From assembly GCA_916710115.1 (NCBI GenBank), contig CAKAOY010000075.1:1-6080 (forward strand): 6,080 bases of DNA, read 5' to 3'. The notes beneath the pieces were generated by a model, which saw only the letters and a list, made by a program, of their open reading frames with translations, made no database searches and was not told where the DNA came from. The position numbers and the translations under genes are program-made. This document shows, piece by piece, positions 1 through 5,984 of this stretch. Every line of letters begins with the position of its first letter. Position 1 is the first letter of the stretch. Source of the stretch: an uncultured Bergeyella sp. (lineage in GTDB: Bacteria > Bacteroidota > Bacteroidia > Flavobacteriales > Weeksellaceae).

Positions 1-643
1 AGTGGCTCATTATATCCGTAATCGTTTTGGAATAGGTTTTCGTAATCAAGGAGTGATAGCAGGGCCTTGCCATGCGGAAGAAGTAGCTATGGAACGATTA
101 TCTTATCTTACGATAGCCACGGCCGAGGAGGAGATTTGTGAGCAGTTATCTCAGTTGTTTTCCTCTCACTTTATTAAGGTGAGTTGCAGTCGTGATATTT
201 TGGGAAATGAGTATAGTGCCATTTTGAAGAATATTTATGCCATTGGAGCTGGGATAGCAAGTGGCTTGGGCTATGGGGATAATTTTACGGCTGTTTTTGT
301 AAGTAATGCCATTCGTGAGATGAAACATTTTTTGGATAATATCTACGAAGCACCACGAGATGTCAATGAAAGTGCCTATTTGGGTGACTTGTTGGTTACA
401 GCGTATTCTCTTTTTTCAAGGAACCGAAATCTTGGTAACTTGATAGGCAAAGGATATACGGTGAAATCGGCTATCCAATCTATGAATATGATTGCCGAGG
501 GATATTATGCTACGAAATCTATCTACGAAACATCTAAGGAAAAAGGGATGAAAACACCGATTATTGATGCTATTTATGAAATATTGTATGAAGAAGGTAA
601 TGCTGAAAAAATTTACAAAGAATTAACAAAGAAGTTGAATTAA
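1..643 (+). CDS. gpsA: NAD(P)H-dependent glycerol-3-phosphate dehydrogenase, C-terminal part (5' end outside window)
   Basis: Cytosolic enzyme that reduces dihydroxyacetone phosphate to sn-glycerol 3-phosphate, the backbone for phospholipid synthesis. The frame is open to the left edge and reads from base 2, so the GTG there is an internal valine codon, not a start. Visible family landmarks, counting that valine as residue 1: GPCHAEE (21-27), the LKN motif with the conserved lysine K76 followed by a glycine/alanine-rich stretch, GDNFTAVF (92-99), LGDLLVT (127-133) and SRNR (139-142), which in this family contacts substrate and cofactor, then AEG (165-167). The 213 residues cover the end of the Rossmann domain and the whole helical C-terminal domain. 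With a usual length near 330, about 120 residues including the GxGxxG dinucleotide loop lie outside. The frame is intact with no sign of decay. The next gene starts 6 bases after the stop, so the two are probably cotranscribed. Confidence 0.95.
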   Translation, partial: VAHYIRNRFGIGFRNQGVIAGPCHAEEVAMERLSYLTIATAEEEICEQLSQLFSSHFIKVSCSRDILGNEYSAILKNIYAIGAGIASGLGYGDNFTAVFVSNAIREMKHFLDNIYEAPRDVNESAYLGDLLVTAYSLFSRNRNLGNLIGKGYTVKSAIQSMNMIAEGYYATKSIYETSKEKGMKTPIIDAIYEILYEEGNAEKIYKELTKKLN

Positions 644-649
644 AGACAA

Positions 650-1171
650 ATGAAGAGAGTAATTTTTCCATTTCTTGTTCTTGGAACATTTTTTGCAGAT
701 GCCCAAAATGTTGATATACCGAAATCAAATCGATGGAGCTACGGAGGTGGAGCTGGTCTAAGTATTTCGGGAGGATATTACGGAACAAATGTGAGTGTAT
801 ATCCACGCGTAGGGTATCTCGTGAGTGATGATTTAGAGACGGGGTTATCCAGCGACTTTTCTTGGACTACATCTAAATATCATACAAGTATAATGATTGG
901 AGTAGGCCCTTATGCTAATTATTATATAAATAGAACTATCTATATTTCTGGGAGATATTCTCATTATTTCTATCATCAGAAGAATAAAATTAATGACAAC
1001 AAATATGCTGGGAATGAGCCTGCTCTTTATTTAGGAGGTGGGTATATTCAGCGAGTGGGAAATTCTGCCTATATGCAGTTTGGAGCCTACTATAATGTGC
1101 TATATAAAGAAGAATCATCCGTATTGGGGAGTGGATTCTATCCAAGTGTAGGAATCGTTTTCGGACTCTAA
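650..1171 (+). CDS. Small secreted outer-membrane beta-barrel protein, function unknown
   Basis: I do not recognise a named family. Residues 1-18 look like a Sec signal peptide: K2-R3, a hydrophobic core (4-15) and an ADA cleavage site before Q19. The mature part (about 155 residues) is rich in Gly, Tyr and Ser and shows about eight segments with alternating aromatic/aliphatic and small/polar residues: roughly 29-41, 46-58, 62-74, 79-93, 96-110, 124-136, 140-152 and 161-173. The polar turns between them (such as 111-122, KNKINDNKYAGN) suit surface loops. This fits an eight-stranded outer-membrane barrel of the OmpA/OmpW size class, although the last residue is Leu rather than the common Phe. 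There are no cysteines and no lipobox, so it is not a lipoprotein. The ATG at 650 is 6 bases after the gpsA stop and gives the signal peptide directly at the N-terminus. A terminator follows at once. The barrel prediction is inferred from pattern; function is unknown. Confidence 0.85.
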   Translation: MKRVIFPFLVLGTFFADAQNVDIPKSNRWSYGGGAGLSISGGYYGTNVSVYPRVGYLVSDDLETGLSSDFSWTTSKYHTSIMIGVGPYANYYINRTIYISGRYSHYFYHQKNKINDNKYAGNEPALYLGGGYIQRVGNSAYMQFGAYYNVLYKEESSVLGSGFYPSVGIVFGL

Positions 1172-1177
1172 TCCATC

Positions 1178-1211
1178 AAGACCTTTGTTAATCCTTTGCA
1201 AAGGTTTTTTT
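1178..1211 (+). terminator. Rho-independent terminator after the gpsA/barrel-protein unit
   Basis: ACCTTTG (1181-1187) pairs perfectly with CAAAGGT (1199-1205) around an 11-base loop. The stem can extend to 10 bp through a G-U and two A-U pairs (1178-1180 with 1206-1208). A run of seven T (1205-1211) follows. It starts 6 bases after the stop codon of the barrel-protein gene. The loop also contains the left half of a second palindrome, CCTTTGCAAAGG (1193-1204), so an alternative, tighter fold competes with the main one. Confidence 0.8.
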
Positions 1212-1270
1212 ATCTCAAATTATATGATATTTCCCATTATTAAAATGATGTGATTTTAGAAAAAAATCAT

Positions 1271-1278
1271 TAAATTTG
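1271..1278 (+). promoter_or_regulatory. Candidate flavobacterial promoter (-7 box) for yicC-gmk and downstream genes
   Basis: TAAATTTG matches the flavobacterial -7 consensus TAnnTTTG exactly. It lies 16 bases before the yicC start codon, which would give a very short 5' leader of about ten bases. A good -33 TTG is not visible at the expected distance; GTG at 1250-1252, 18 bases upstream, is the nearest weak candidate. Position between a terminator and the first gene of a new unit supports the call; the missing -33 box weakens it. The rest of the 1212-1294 gap is AT-rich with nothing else recognisable. Confidence 0.45.
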
Positions 1279-1294
1279 CCCTAATTTTAATATT

Positions 1295-2152
1295 ATGGTA
1301 TTATCAATGACAGGCTTCGGACGAAGCGAAGGAGTTTTTGAGAAAAAGAAAATCAGCGTAGAGATAAAATCCCTTAATTCTAAATCCTTTGATTTGAGTA
1401 TTAGATTACCGTTAAGATATAAGGAAAAGGAATTTGATATTCGTAAAATATTGAATGATAATATTATACGCGGTAAGGTAGATTGCTTTATTAATTTTGA
1501 ACTATTGGATAATAGTACCGAAGTTAAGGTTAATAAACCACTCATTATGGCATATATGGATACTTTAAAAGAATGTGCTGGAGATGGGCCTGATTTTGAA
1601 TATCTTAAAATGGCAGTGAGAATGCCCGAAGCAATTTCGTCTAAACCCGAAGAATTACAAGAAGAAGAATGGGAATTTCTACTACAAGTGATAAAAGATG
1701 CGACTGATAAGTTCGTGGAATTTAGACAAGTAGAGGGGGAGATTTTAGAGAAAGATTTACTAAAATCATTGAAAAATATTAAAGAAAATTCCCAAAAAAT
1801 TATTCCCTTTGAGGAGATTCGCTTGAAGAATATCAAAGAAAAATACCAACGAACCCTTTCCGAATTTGACAATATTGATGAGACTAGATTTTATCAAGAA
1901 ATGGCCTATTATACCGAAAAATTAGATATCTCGGAAGAAAAGGTAAGATTGGCTCAGCATCTTAATTATTTTCAAGAAGTCCTTCAAAATGAGGAGTTTG
2001 TAGGGAAGAAATTAGGTTTTATAGCACAGGAAATAGGTAGAGAAATTAATACCTTAGGTTCGAAGGCTAACCAGTCCGATATTCAGAAATTGGTGGTTGT
2101 AATGAAAGATGATTTGGAGAAGATAAAGGAACAATCATTAAATATCTTATAA
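1295..2152 (+). CDS. yicC: YicC/YloC family endoribonuclease
   Basis: Member of the YicC/YloC family, whose E. coli and Bacillus subtilis members have been reported as endoribonucleases acting on RNA in the cytoplasm; the natural substrate in this organism is unknown. The N-terminus MVLSMTGFGRSEG (1-13) is the family hallmark and fixes the start, since homologues begin two to four residues before SMTGFG. The YicC_N domain covers about 1-155. A charged, helical C-terminal domain (DUF1732) follows, ending in KLGFIAQEIGREINTLGSKA (239-258) and then the conserved SDIQKLVV...K.ELEKI-type helix up to residue 285. The length of 285 is typical (about 285-295). The gene lies 18 bases upstream of gmk, an arrangement (yicC/yloC next to gmk) found across distant bacteria. 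It is the first gene after the candidate promoter at 1271. The family call is firm; RNase activity here is inferred from homologues. Confidence 0.93.
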   Translation: MVLSMTGFGRSEGVFEKKKISVEIKSLNSKSFDLSIRLPLRYKEKEFDIRKILNDNIIRGKVDCFINFELLDNSTEVKVNKPLIMAYMDTLKECAGDGPDFEYLKMAVRMPEAISSKPEELQEEEWEFLLQVIKDATDKFVEFRQVEGEILEKDLLKSLKNIKENSQKIIPFEEIRLKNIKEKYQRTLSEFDNIDETRFYQEMAYYTEKLDISEEKVRLAQHLNYFQEVLQNEEFVGKKLGFIAQEIGREINTLGSKANQSDIQKLVVVMKDDLEKIKEQSLNIL

Positions 2153-2170
2153 TTTTTTTGACCTTAAAAA

Positions 2171-2731
2171 ATGAAAAAAGTTATTATATTTTCGGCACCC
2201 TCAGGTAGTGGTAAAACGACCTTGGTGAAATATGTTTTGGAGAAATTTCCAAAATTAGAATTTTCAATCTCTTGTACAACACGACAGCCGAGAGGGCAAG
2301 AGGAGAATGCTAAAGATTATTATTTCATCACTCCTGATGAGTTTAGGCAAAAGATTGATAATGATGATTTTGTGGAGTTCGAGGAGGTCTATACAGATAA
2401 ATTTTATGGTACATTAAAGCAGGAAATAGACAGAATATGGAGCAGTGGTAATGTTGTGATTTTTGATGTAGATGTAAAGGGTGGAATCGCATTGAAGAAG
2501 TACTTTAAGGAGCAGGCGTTGTCTATATTTATTATGCCTCCGTCCGTTGAGGAGTTGGAAAAACGCCTTTTCGGAAGGGCTACTGATGATGAAGATACTA
2601 TTAAAATCCGTGTGGAAAAAGCGGAGGAGGAATTGGCTCATAAACATTTATTTGATACTATCGTTGTGAATGATGATTTGGAAGATGCAAAGTTGAAAAT
2701 CAGTAGTTTGGTTAATGATTTTATTTCATAA
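2171..2731 (+). CDS. gmk: Guanylate kinase
   Basis: Transfers phosphate from ATP to GMP to give GDP, an essential cytosolic step in guanine nucleotide synthesis and salvage. Seen in the protein: P-loop APSGSGKT (9-16) near the N-terminus; the GMP-binding segment SCTTRQPRG (34-42) with the signature arginines R38 and R41; DYYF (49-52); FYGT (78-81), with the conserved Tyr-Gly of the GMP site; and FDVDVKGG (98-105). The lid arginine region lies near RLFGRATD (132-139). The length of 186 is slightly short of the usual 190-210, but all landmarks are present. The ATG at 2171 is preceded by an A-rich tract and gives the P-loop its normal distance from the N-terminus. The stop codon is directly followed by the ATG of the glycosyltransferase, suggesting translational coupling. 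Confidence 0.97.
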   Translation: MKKVIIFSAPSGSGKTTLVKYVLEKFPKLEFSISCTTRQPRGQEENAKDYYFITPDEFRQKIDNDDFVEFEEVYTDKFYGTLKQEIDRIWSSGNVVIFDVDVKGGIALKKYFKEQALSIFIMPPSVEELEKRLFGRATDDEDTIKIRVEKAEEELAHKHLFDTIVVNDDLEDAKLKISSLVNDFIS

Positions 2732-3640
2732 ATGAGATTTTTGATTGTTATCCCATGTCATAATGAAGAGCAAAATTTGAGGTTTTGCCTGCAATCCTTG
2801 GCCTATCAAGAGCATCAAGATTTTCAGATTGTGTTGGTAAATGATGGTTCTACGGATAGAACTAGGCAGGAGATTGAAGATTTTTTACAAACCTCTTCGA
2901 TACAGTCGAAAATCAAGGTTTTGCATTTGGAATTGTCCGAACATTCTCCAGGTTCTAAGGTGGTAAATACCTTTAACAAAGGGTTGTATAGTGTTGATTT
3001 ACAAGATTTTGATATTATTTGTAAATTTGATGCAGATATTATATTTCCTGAAAATTACCTTTCGTTGGTGAATGATATTTATATAAAAAATCCCAAAATA
3101 GGTATGGCTTCGGGGTTAGTTAAAATTACAAAGATACCTTTTGCCCCTACTAAAACATATGATTTTTCTCAGAATGAAGATTGGATTTTCGAGGATATTT
3201 CATCTAAAAATCATATACGAGGGCCAATAAAATCCTATCGAAAGGAGTGTTTTTTGCAGATGAATGGATTGAGGGCGATTCTTGGTTGGGATAATATAGA
3301 TGTCCTTTTAGCAAGGAAAAATGGTTGGCAGATTTATACTATTAAGGAGTTGTGGGTGAAACATTTAAGGCCTACGGCGTATCAGTATAAGAATCAAAAA
3401 GCAAAGAAATTAGGTGAATATTTTTATAATATTGGGTTGGATTTTCCATTGATGCTGATGGCAAGTTTGAAGGTTTTTAGCAGAAATAAGTCTATTTCGG
3501 AGTTTTTGACCATAGTAAAAACTTATTTCCGTCAAAATCACGAAATACCATTGAATAAGCAAGAAATTAATTTCATTCGTAAGTATAGACGAGGCGAGAT
3601 TTTAGGTAAAGTTAAACATGTTTTTTTGAAAAATAAGTAG
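2732..3640 (+). CDS. Family 2 glycosyltransferase (GT-A fold), acceptor unknown
   Basis: Predicted inverting glycosyltransferase moving a sugar from a nucleotide-sugar donor to an unknown acceptor. The N-terminal GT-A domain shows IPCHNEE (7-13), VNDGSTD (36-42) for the nucleotide, PGSKVVNTFNKG (73-84), and the metal-binding DAD (100-102) in FDADI. The later block HIRGPIKSYRKECF (161-174) and GWDNID (185-190), followed by LWVKHLRPT, resembles the acceptor/catalytic part of flavobacterial GT2 proteins that carry GWDxxDE; here the residue after D190 is Val. The C-terminal third (about 215-302) is basic and contains one hydrophobic stretch near 238-248 (LDFPLMLMASL), possibly membrane-associated but too short for a certain transmembrane helix. 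There is no signal peptide, so it probably acts on the cytoplasmic side. The gene abuts gmk with zero bases between stop and start. A role in lipid, O-antigen or capsule glycosylation is possible but not shown by sequence. Confidence 0.9.
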   Translation: MRFLIVIPCHNEEQNLRFCLQSLAYQEHQDFQIVLVNDGSTDRTRQEIEDFLQTSSIQSKIKVLHLELSEHSPGSKVVNTFNKGLYSVDLQDFDIICKFDADIIFPENYLSLVNDIYIKNPKIGMASGLVKITKIPFAPTKTYDFSQNEDWIFEDISSKNHIRGPIKSYRKECFLQMNGLRAILGWDNIDVLLARKNGWQIYTIKELWVKHLRPTAYQYKNQKAKKLGEYFYNIGLDFPLMLMASLKVFSRNKSISEFLTIVKTYFRQNHEIPLNKQEINFIRKYRRGEILGKVKHVFLKNK

Positions 3641-3683
3641 TAAATTACTTTTATAGATAAATTTTTATTACCAAATCATATTG

Positions 3684-3695
3684 AAGAATAAAGAA
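3684..3695 (+). promoter_or_regulatory. A-rich translation leader before cysD, shared with cysN
   Basis: AAGAATAAAGAA ends two bases before the cysD ATG at 3698. The identical 12 bases stand before cysN (4681-4692). No Shine-Dalgarno match is present. Bacteroidota are known to favour A residues just upstream of start codons (Kozak-like context) instead of Shine-Dalgarno pairing, so this supports the chosen start. The remainder of the 3641-3697 gap is AT-rich; TAAATTTT at 3658-3665 misses the TAnnTTTG -7 box by its last base and is not called. Confidence 0.4.
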
Positions 3696-3697
3696 TT

Positions 3698-4606
3698 ATG
3701 GATAGACGATATATGGATTATTTAGAACATTTAGAAGCTGAGAGTATTTATATAATGAGGGAGGTGGCTGCTCAGTTTGAGCGACCTGCACTTTTGTTCA
3801 GCGGTGGTAAAGATTCCATTACTCTTGTACATTTGGCGATGAAAGCATTTGCTCCGATGAAGATACCATTTCCATTAGTACATATTGATACAGGGCATAA
3901 TTTTTCTGAAGCTCTTAATTTTCGCGATGAGTTAGCACAGAAAATAGGTGCAGAACTTATTGTGAGAAAGGTGGAAGATACTATAAAGGCAAAGGGACTA
4001 ACGGAACCAAAAGGGAAATTTGCCAGTAGAAATTGGTTGCAGACACATACTTTATTGGATACAATTGAAGAATTTCAGTTTGACGCTTGTATCGGTGGAG
4101 CTAGACGCGACGAAGAAAAAGCCCGAGCAAAGGAGCGTTTTTTTTCCGTTCGTGATGAGTTTGGACAATGGGATCCGAAATTACAACGCCCAGAACTTTG
4201 GAATATTTATAATGGAAAAATCCATAAAGGGGAAAATGTGAGAGTTTTCCCAATAAGCAATTGGACGGAGTTAGATGTTTGGAATTATATCCGAAAGGAG
4301 AATATTGCTCTTCCATCTATTTATTTCGCCCACGATAGAGAGGTTTTGGACTATCAAGGTCAGCTTATTGCTGTTTCCGATTTTATCCAAATTGATGATA
4401 CAGACGAAATTATCACCAAAAAAGTGAGATACAGAACAGTGGGAGATATGACCTGCACGGCAGCGGTAGAGAGTTCAGCAGATACATTGGATCAAGTAAT
4501 TAACGAAATTATGGCTTCTAGAATTTCTGAAAGGGGAGAGACTCGTATAGATGATCGTGTAACCGAAGCCGCAATGGAAGATAGAAAAAAAAGTGGGTAT
4601 TTTTAA
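3698..4606 (+). CDS. cysD: Sulfate adenylyltransferase subunit 2 (ATP sulfurylase, catalytic subunit)
   Basis: With CysN it forms heterodimeric ATP sulfurylase, which makes adenylylsulfate (APS) and pyrophosphate from ATP and sulfate in the cytosol, the first step of sulfate assimilation. It belongs to the PP-loop ATPase/PAPS reductase superfamily. Seen: LEAESIYIMREVAAQF (12-27), typical of CysD; PP-loop SGGKDS (35-40); HIDTGHNF (62-69); GGARRDEEKARAKER (133-147), a strongly conserved CysD block; ISNWTELDVW (186-195); and the C-terminal tail ERGETRIDDR...KKSGYF (278-302). The length of 302 matches the family. The ATG at 3698 was chosen; an in-frame ATG at 3713 (MDYLEHLEAES) is possible, but the leader AAGAATAAAGAA fits the first. 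The C-terminal GYF and the absence of CysH-type cysteine motifs argue against PAPS reductase. It stands 57 bases after the glycosyltransferase and 89 before cysN. Confidence 0.96.
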   Translation: MDRRYMDYLEHLEAESIYIMREVAAQFERPALLFSGGKDSITLVHLAMKAFAPMKIPFPLVHIDTGHNFSEALNFRDELAQKIGAELIVRKVEDTIKAKGLTEPKGKFASRNWLQTHTLLDTIEEFQFDACIGGARRDEEKARAKERFFSVRDEFGQWDPKLQRPELWNIYNGKIHKGENVRVFPISNWTELDVWNYIRKENIALPSIYFAHDREVLDYQGQLIAVSDFIQIDDTDEIITKKVRYRTVGDMTCTAAVESSADTLDQVINEIMASRISERGETRIDDRVTEAAMEDRKKSGYF

Positions 4607-4609
4607 GAT

Positions 4610-4617
4610 TACATTTG
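4610..4617 (+). promoter_or_regulatory. Possible internal promoter (-7 box) before cysN
   Basis: TACATTTG fits TAnnTTTG exactly and lies 4 bases after the cysD stop, 78 bases before the cysN ATG. No TTG is visible at a suitable distance upstream, so the -33 element is missing or weak. In AT-rich DNA such an 8-mer match can arise by chance. If real, it would allow cysN to be expressed partly apart from cysD, which would be odd for subunits of one complex. The gap shows no riboswitch-like fold by eye. Confidence 0.25.
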
Positions 4618-4680
4618 GAAATTTATATCAAGAAAAAGATGGGGATATGTATTTTAAGTTAAATATGCAATTACGATTTT

Positions 4681-4692
4681 AAGAATAAAGAA
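4681..4692 (+). promoter_or_regulatory. A-rich translation leader before cysN, identical to that of cysD
   Basis: AAGAATAAAGAA ends three bases before the cysN ATG at 4696, against two bases for cysD. It is the same 12-mer as at 3684-3695. As with cysD there is no anti-Shine-Dalgarno match; an A-rich context is the usual pattern in this phylum. The match helps fix the cysN start and may keep translation of the two subunits balanced, which is inference. Confidence 0.4.
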
Positions 4693-4695
4693 AGA

Positions 4696-5940
4696 ATGGA
4701 TATATTAAGATTTTTGACGGCAGGAAGTGTAGATGATGGAAAAAGTACTCTCATCGGTAGACTTTTGTATGATAGTAAAAGTATTTTGGCAGACCAGTTG
4801 GAGGCTTTGGAAAAACAATCCAAAAATAAAAATGCCAATGGGGTAGATTTGGCAATACTTACAGATGGACTTCGTGCCGAGAGAGAGCAGGGGATAACTA
4901 TTGATATTGCCTATCGCTATTTTGCCACTCCAAAAAGAAAATTTATCATTGCTGATGCACCAGGACATATTCAATATACTCGAAATATGATTACGGGAGC
5001 ATCCAACTCTCAGTTGATAATTATCCTCATTGATGCTCGGCAAGGAGTGATAGAACAGACCAAGAGACATTCTATTATTGCCTCTCTCCTCAAAATGAAA
5101 AATATCGTAGTGGCAGTGAATAAAATGGATTTGGTAGATTATTCCGAAGATGTTTTCAATAAAATTAAGGCTGATTATCACCAAGTAGCCGAAACTTTGG
5201 GGTTGGAAAATGTTGATTATTTTCCAATATCAGCATTTTATGGAGATAATATAGTAGAAAAATCCCAAAATATGCCTTGGTATAATGGGCAAACCCTCTT
5301 GAATTTCTTAGAAAATGTGGAGGTGTCAGATTTTACTGACTATGAAAATGCTCGTTTTCAGGTGCAGTATGTGATTCGTCCGCAGACCGACGAATTACAC
5401 GATTATAGAGGTTATGCAGGGCAAATAATGTCTGGAACTTATAAAAAAGGAGACAAAATAACTATTTTTCCACAAAATATAGAGACAATAATATCTAAGG
5501 TAGAAACAGCTGGTAATGAGGTGGATGAGGTATTTGCTCTTCAACCTGCTGTGATTCATATTGAAGATGATATTGATATTTCTCGCGGTGATTTCTTCGT
5601 GAAAACGGATAATCAGCCACAAGTAGAAAACGAAATAGAGGCCCTTGTATGTTGGATGGACAAACGAGAACTTCACGAGGGAAATAAATATTTCCTACAA
5701 CAACGAAGTAAAATTGTAAGGGCAATAATAAAAGAAATAGAATATAAAATTGATGTGAATACTCTAGAAAAAATCTCTGTAAATGAGGGAGTAAAACTCA
5801 ATGAAGTAGTGAAGATTCGCTTAAAAACAGCATCACCATTGGTATTTGATACTTTTGAAAAAAATAAATCAACAGGTAGTTTTATATTGATAGATGAAAC
5901 AAGTAATTCCACTGTAGGTGCTTGTATGATTGTAGAATAA
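4696..5940 (+). CDS. cysN: Sulfate adenylyltransferase subunit 1 (ATP sulfurylase GTPase subunit), without APS kinase domain
   Basis: GTPase partner of CysD; GTP hydrolysis drives the unfavourable synthesis of APS from sulfate and ATP. It is an EF-Tu-like protein with all GTPase motifs: G1 GSVDDGKST (10-18); LTDGLRAEREQGITID (55-70), containing the G2 threonine and typical of CysN; G3 DAPGH (87-91); G4 NKMD (142-145); and G5 near ISAF (178-181). Two beta-barrel domains follow at about 215-300 and 305-414, with RPQTDELHDYRGYAGQI marking the first. The 414 residues match the short Bacteroidota form (E. coli CysN is about 475). The protein ends at VGACMIVE with no C-terminal APS kinase (CysC), so it is not a CysNC/NodQ fusion. 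The N-terminus DILRFLTAGSVDDGKS begins as in its relatives, supporting the ATG at 4696. It is the last gene of the unit, followed 10 bases later by a strong terminator. Confidence 0.97.
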   Translation: MDILRFLTAGSVDDGKSTLIGRLLYDSKSILADQLEALEKQSKNKNANGVDLAILTDGLRAEREQGITIDIAYRYFATPKRKFIIADAPGHIQYTRNMITGASNSQLIIILIDARQGVIEQTKRHSIIASLLKMKNIVVAVNKMDLVDYSEDVFNKIKADYHQVAETLGLENVDYFPISAFYGDNIVEKSQNMPWYNGQTLLNFLENVEVSDFTDYENARFQVQYVIRPQTDELHDYRGYAGQIMSGTYKKGDKITIFPQNIETIISKVETAGNEVDEVFALQPAVIHIEDDIDISRGDFFVKTDNQPQVENEIEALVCWMDKRELHEGNKYFLQQRSKIVRAIIKEIEYKIDVNTLEKISVNEGVKLNEVVKIRLKTASPLVFDTFEKNKSTGSFILIDETSNSTVGACMIVE

Positions 5941-5950
5941 TCAATTTTCG

Positions 5951-5984
5951 TAAAAAAACTTCTCTAATCAGAGAAGTTTTTTTA
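5951..5984. terminator. Bidirectional terminator between cysN and a converging gene
   Basis: A perfect 15-bp inverted repeat (5951-5965 with 5970-5984) has a four-base loop AATC. The core is ACTTCTCT/AGAGAAGT, flanked by seven A on the left and seven T on the right, so the same hairpin with a T-run is produced on both strands. It starts 10 bases after the cysN stop and ends exactly at the doubled stop codon (TAATAA) of the minus-strand reading frame. This is the classic layout of a terminator shared by convergent genes. Confidence 0.92.

Noticed and set aside
2..4. GTG at base 2 as a start codon for gpsA.
   Set aside because: It would give a protein lacking the dinucleotide-binding domain; the frame is open to the edge and the family is about 330 residues long, so this is an internal valine codon.
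1270..1872. A long minus-strand reading frame of 200 codons opposite yicC.
   Set aside because: It is antisense to a clearly recognised gene and its translation is Ser/Ile/Phe-rich low-complexity sequence typical of the reverse of AT-rich coding DNA.
4647..4682. An 11-codon reading frame (MYFKLNMQLRF) in the gap between cysD and cysN, as a possible leader peptide.
   Set aside because: It has no cysteine or methionine run that would sense sulfur supply, no attenuator hairpin follows it, and short frames of this kind are expected by chance.
4601..4683. Three copies of TTTTAAG (4601, 4652, 4677) around the cysD-cysN gap, as possible operator repeats.
   Set aside because: The spacing is irregular (51 and 25 bases), the first copy overlaps the cysD stop codon, and the 7-mer is AT-rich enough to recur by chance.
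4607..4695. A SAM or other sulfur-related riboswitch before cysN, or in the 3641-3697 gap before cysD.
   Set aside because: The gaps are short, AT-rich and show no paired helices or conserved riboswitch core by eye.
4705..5184. A 159-codon minus-strand frame opposite the GTPase domain of cysN.
   Set aside because: It lies wholly inside cysN, whose motifs are all intact, and its translation shows no recognisable domain.
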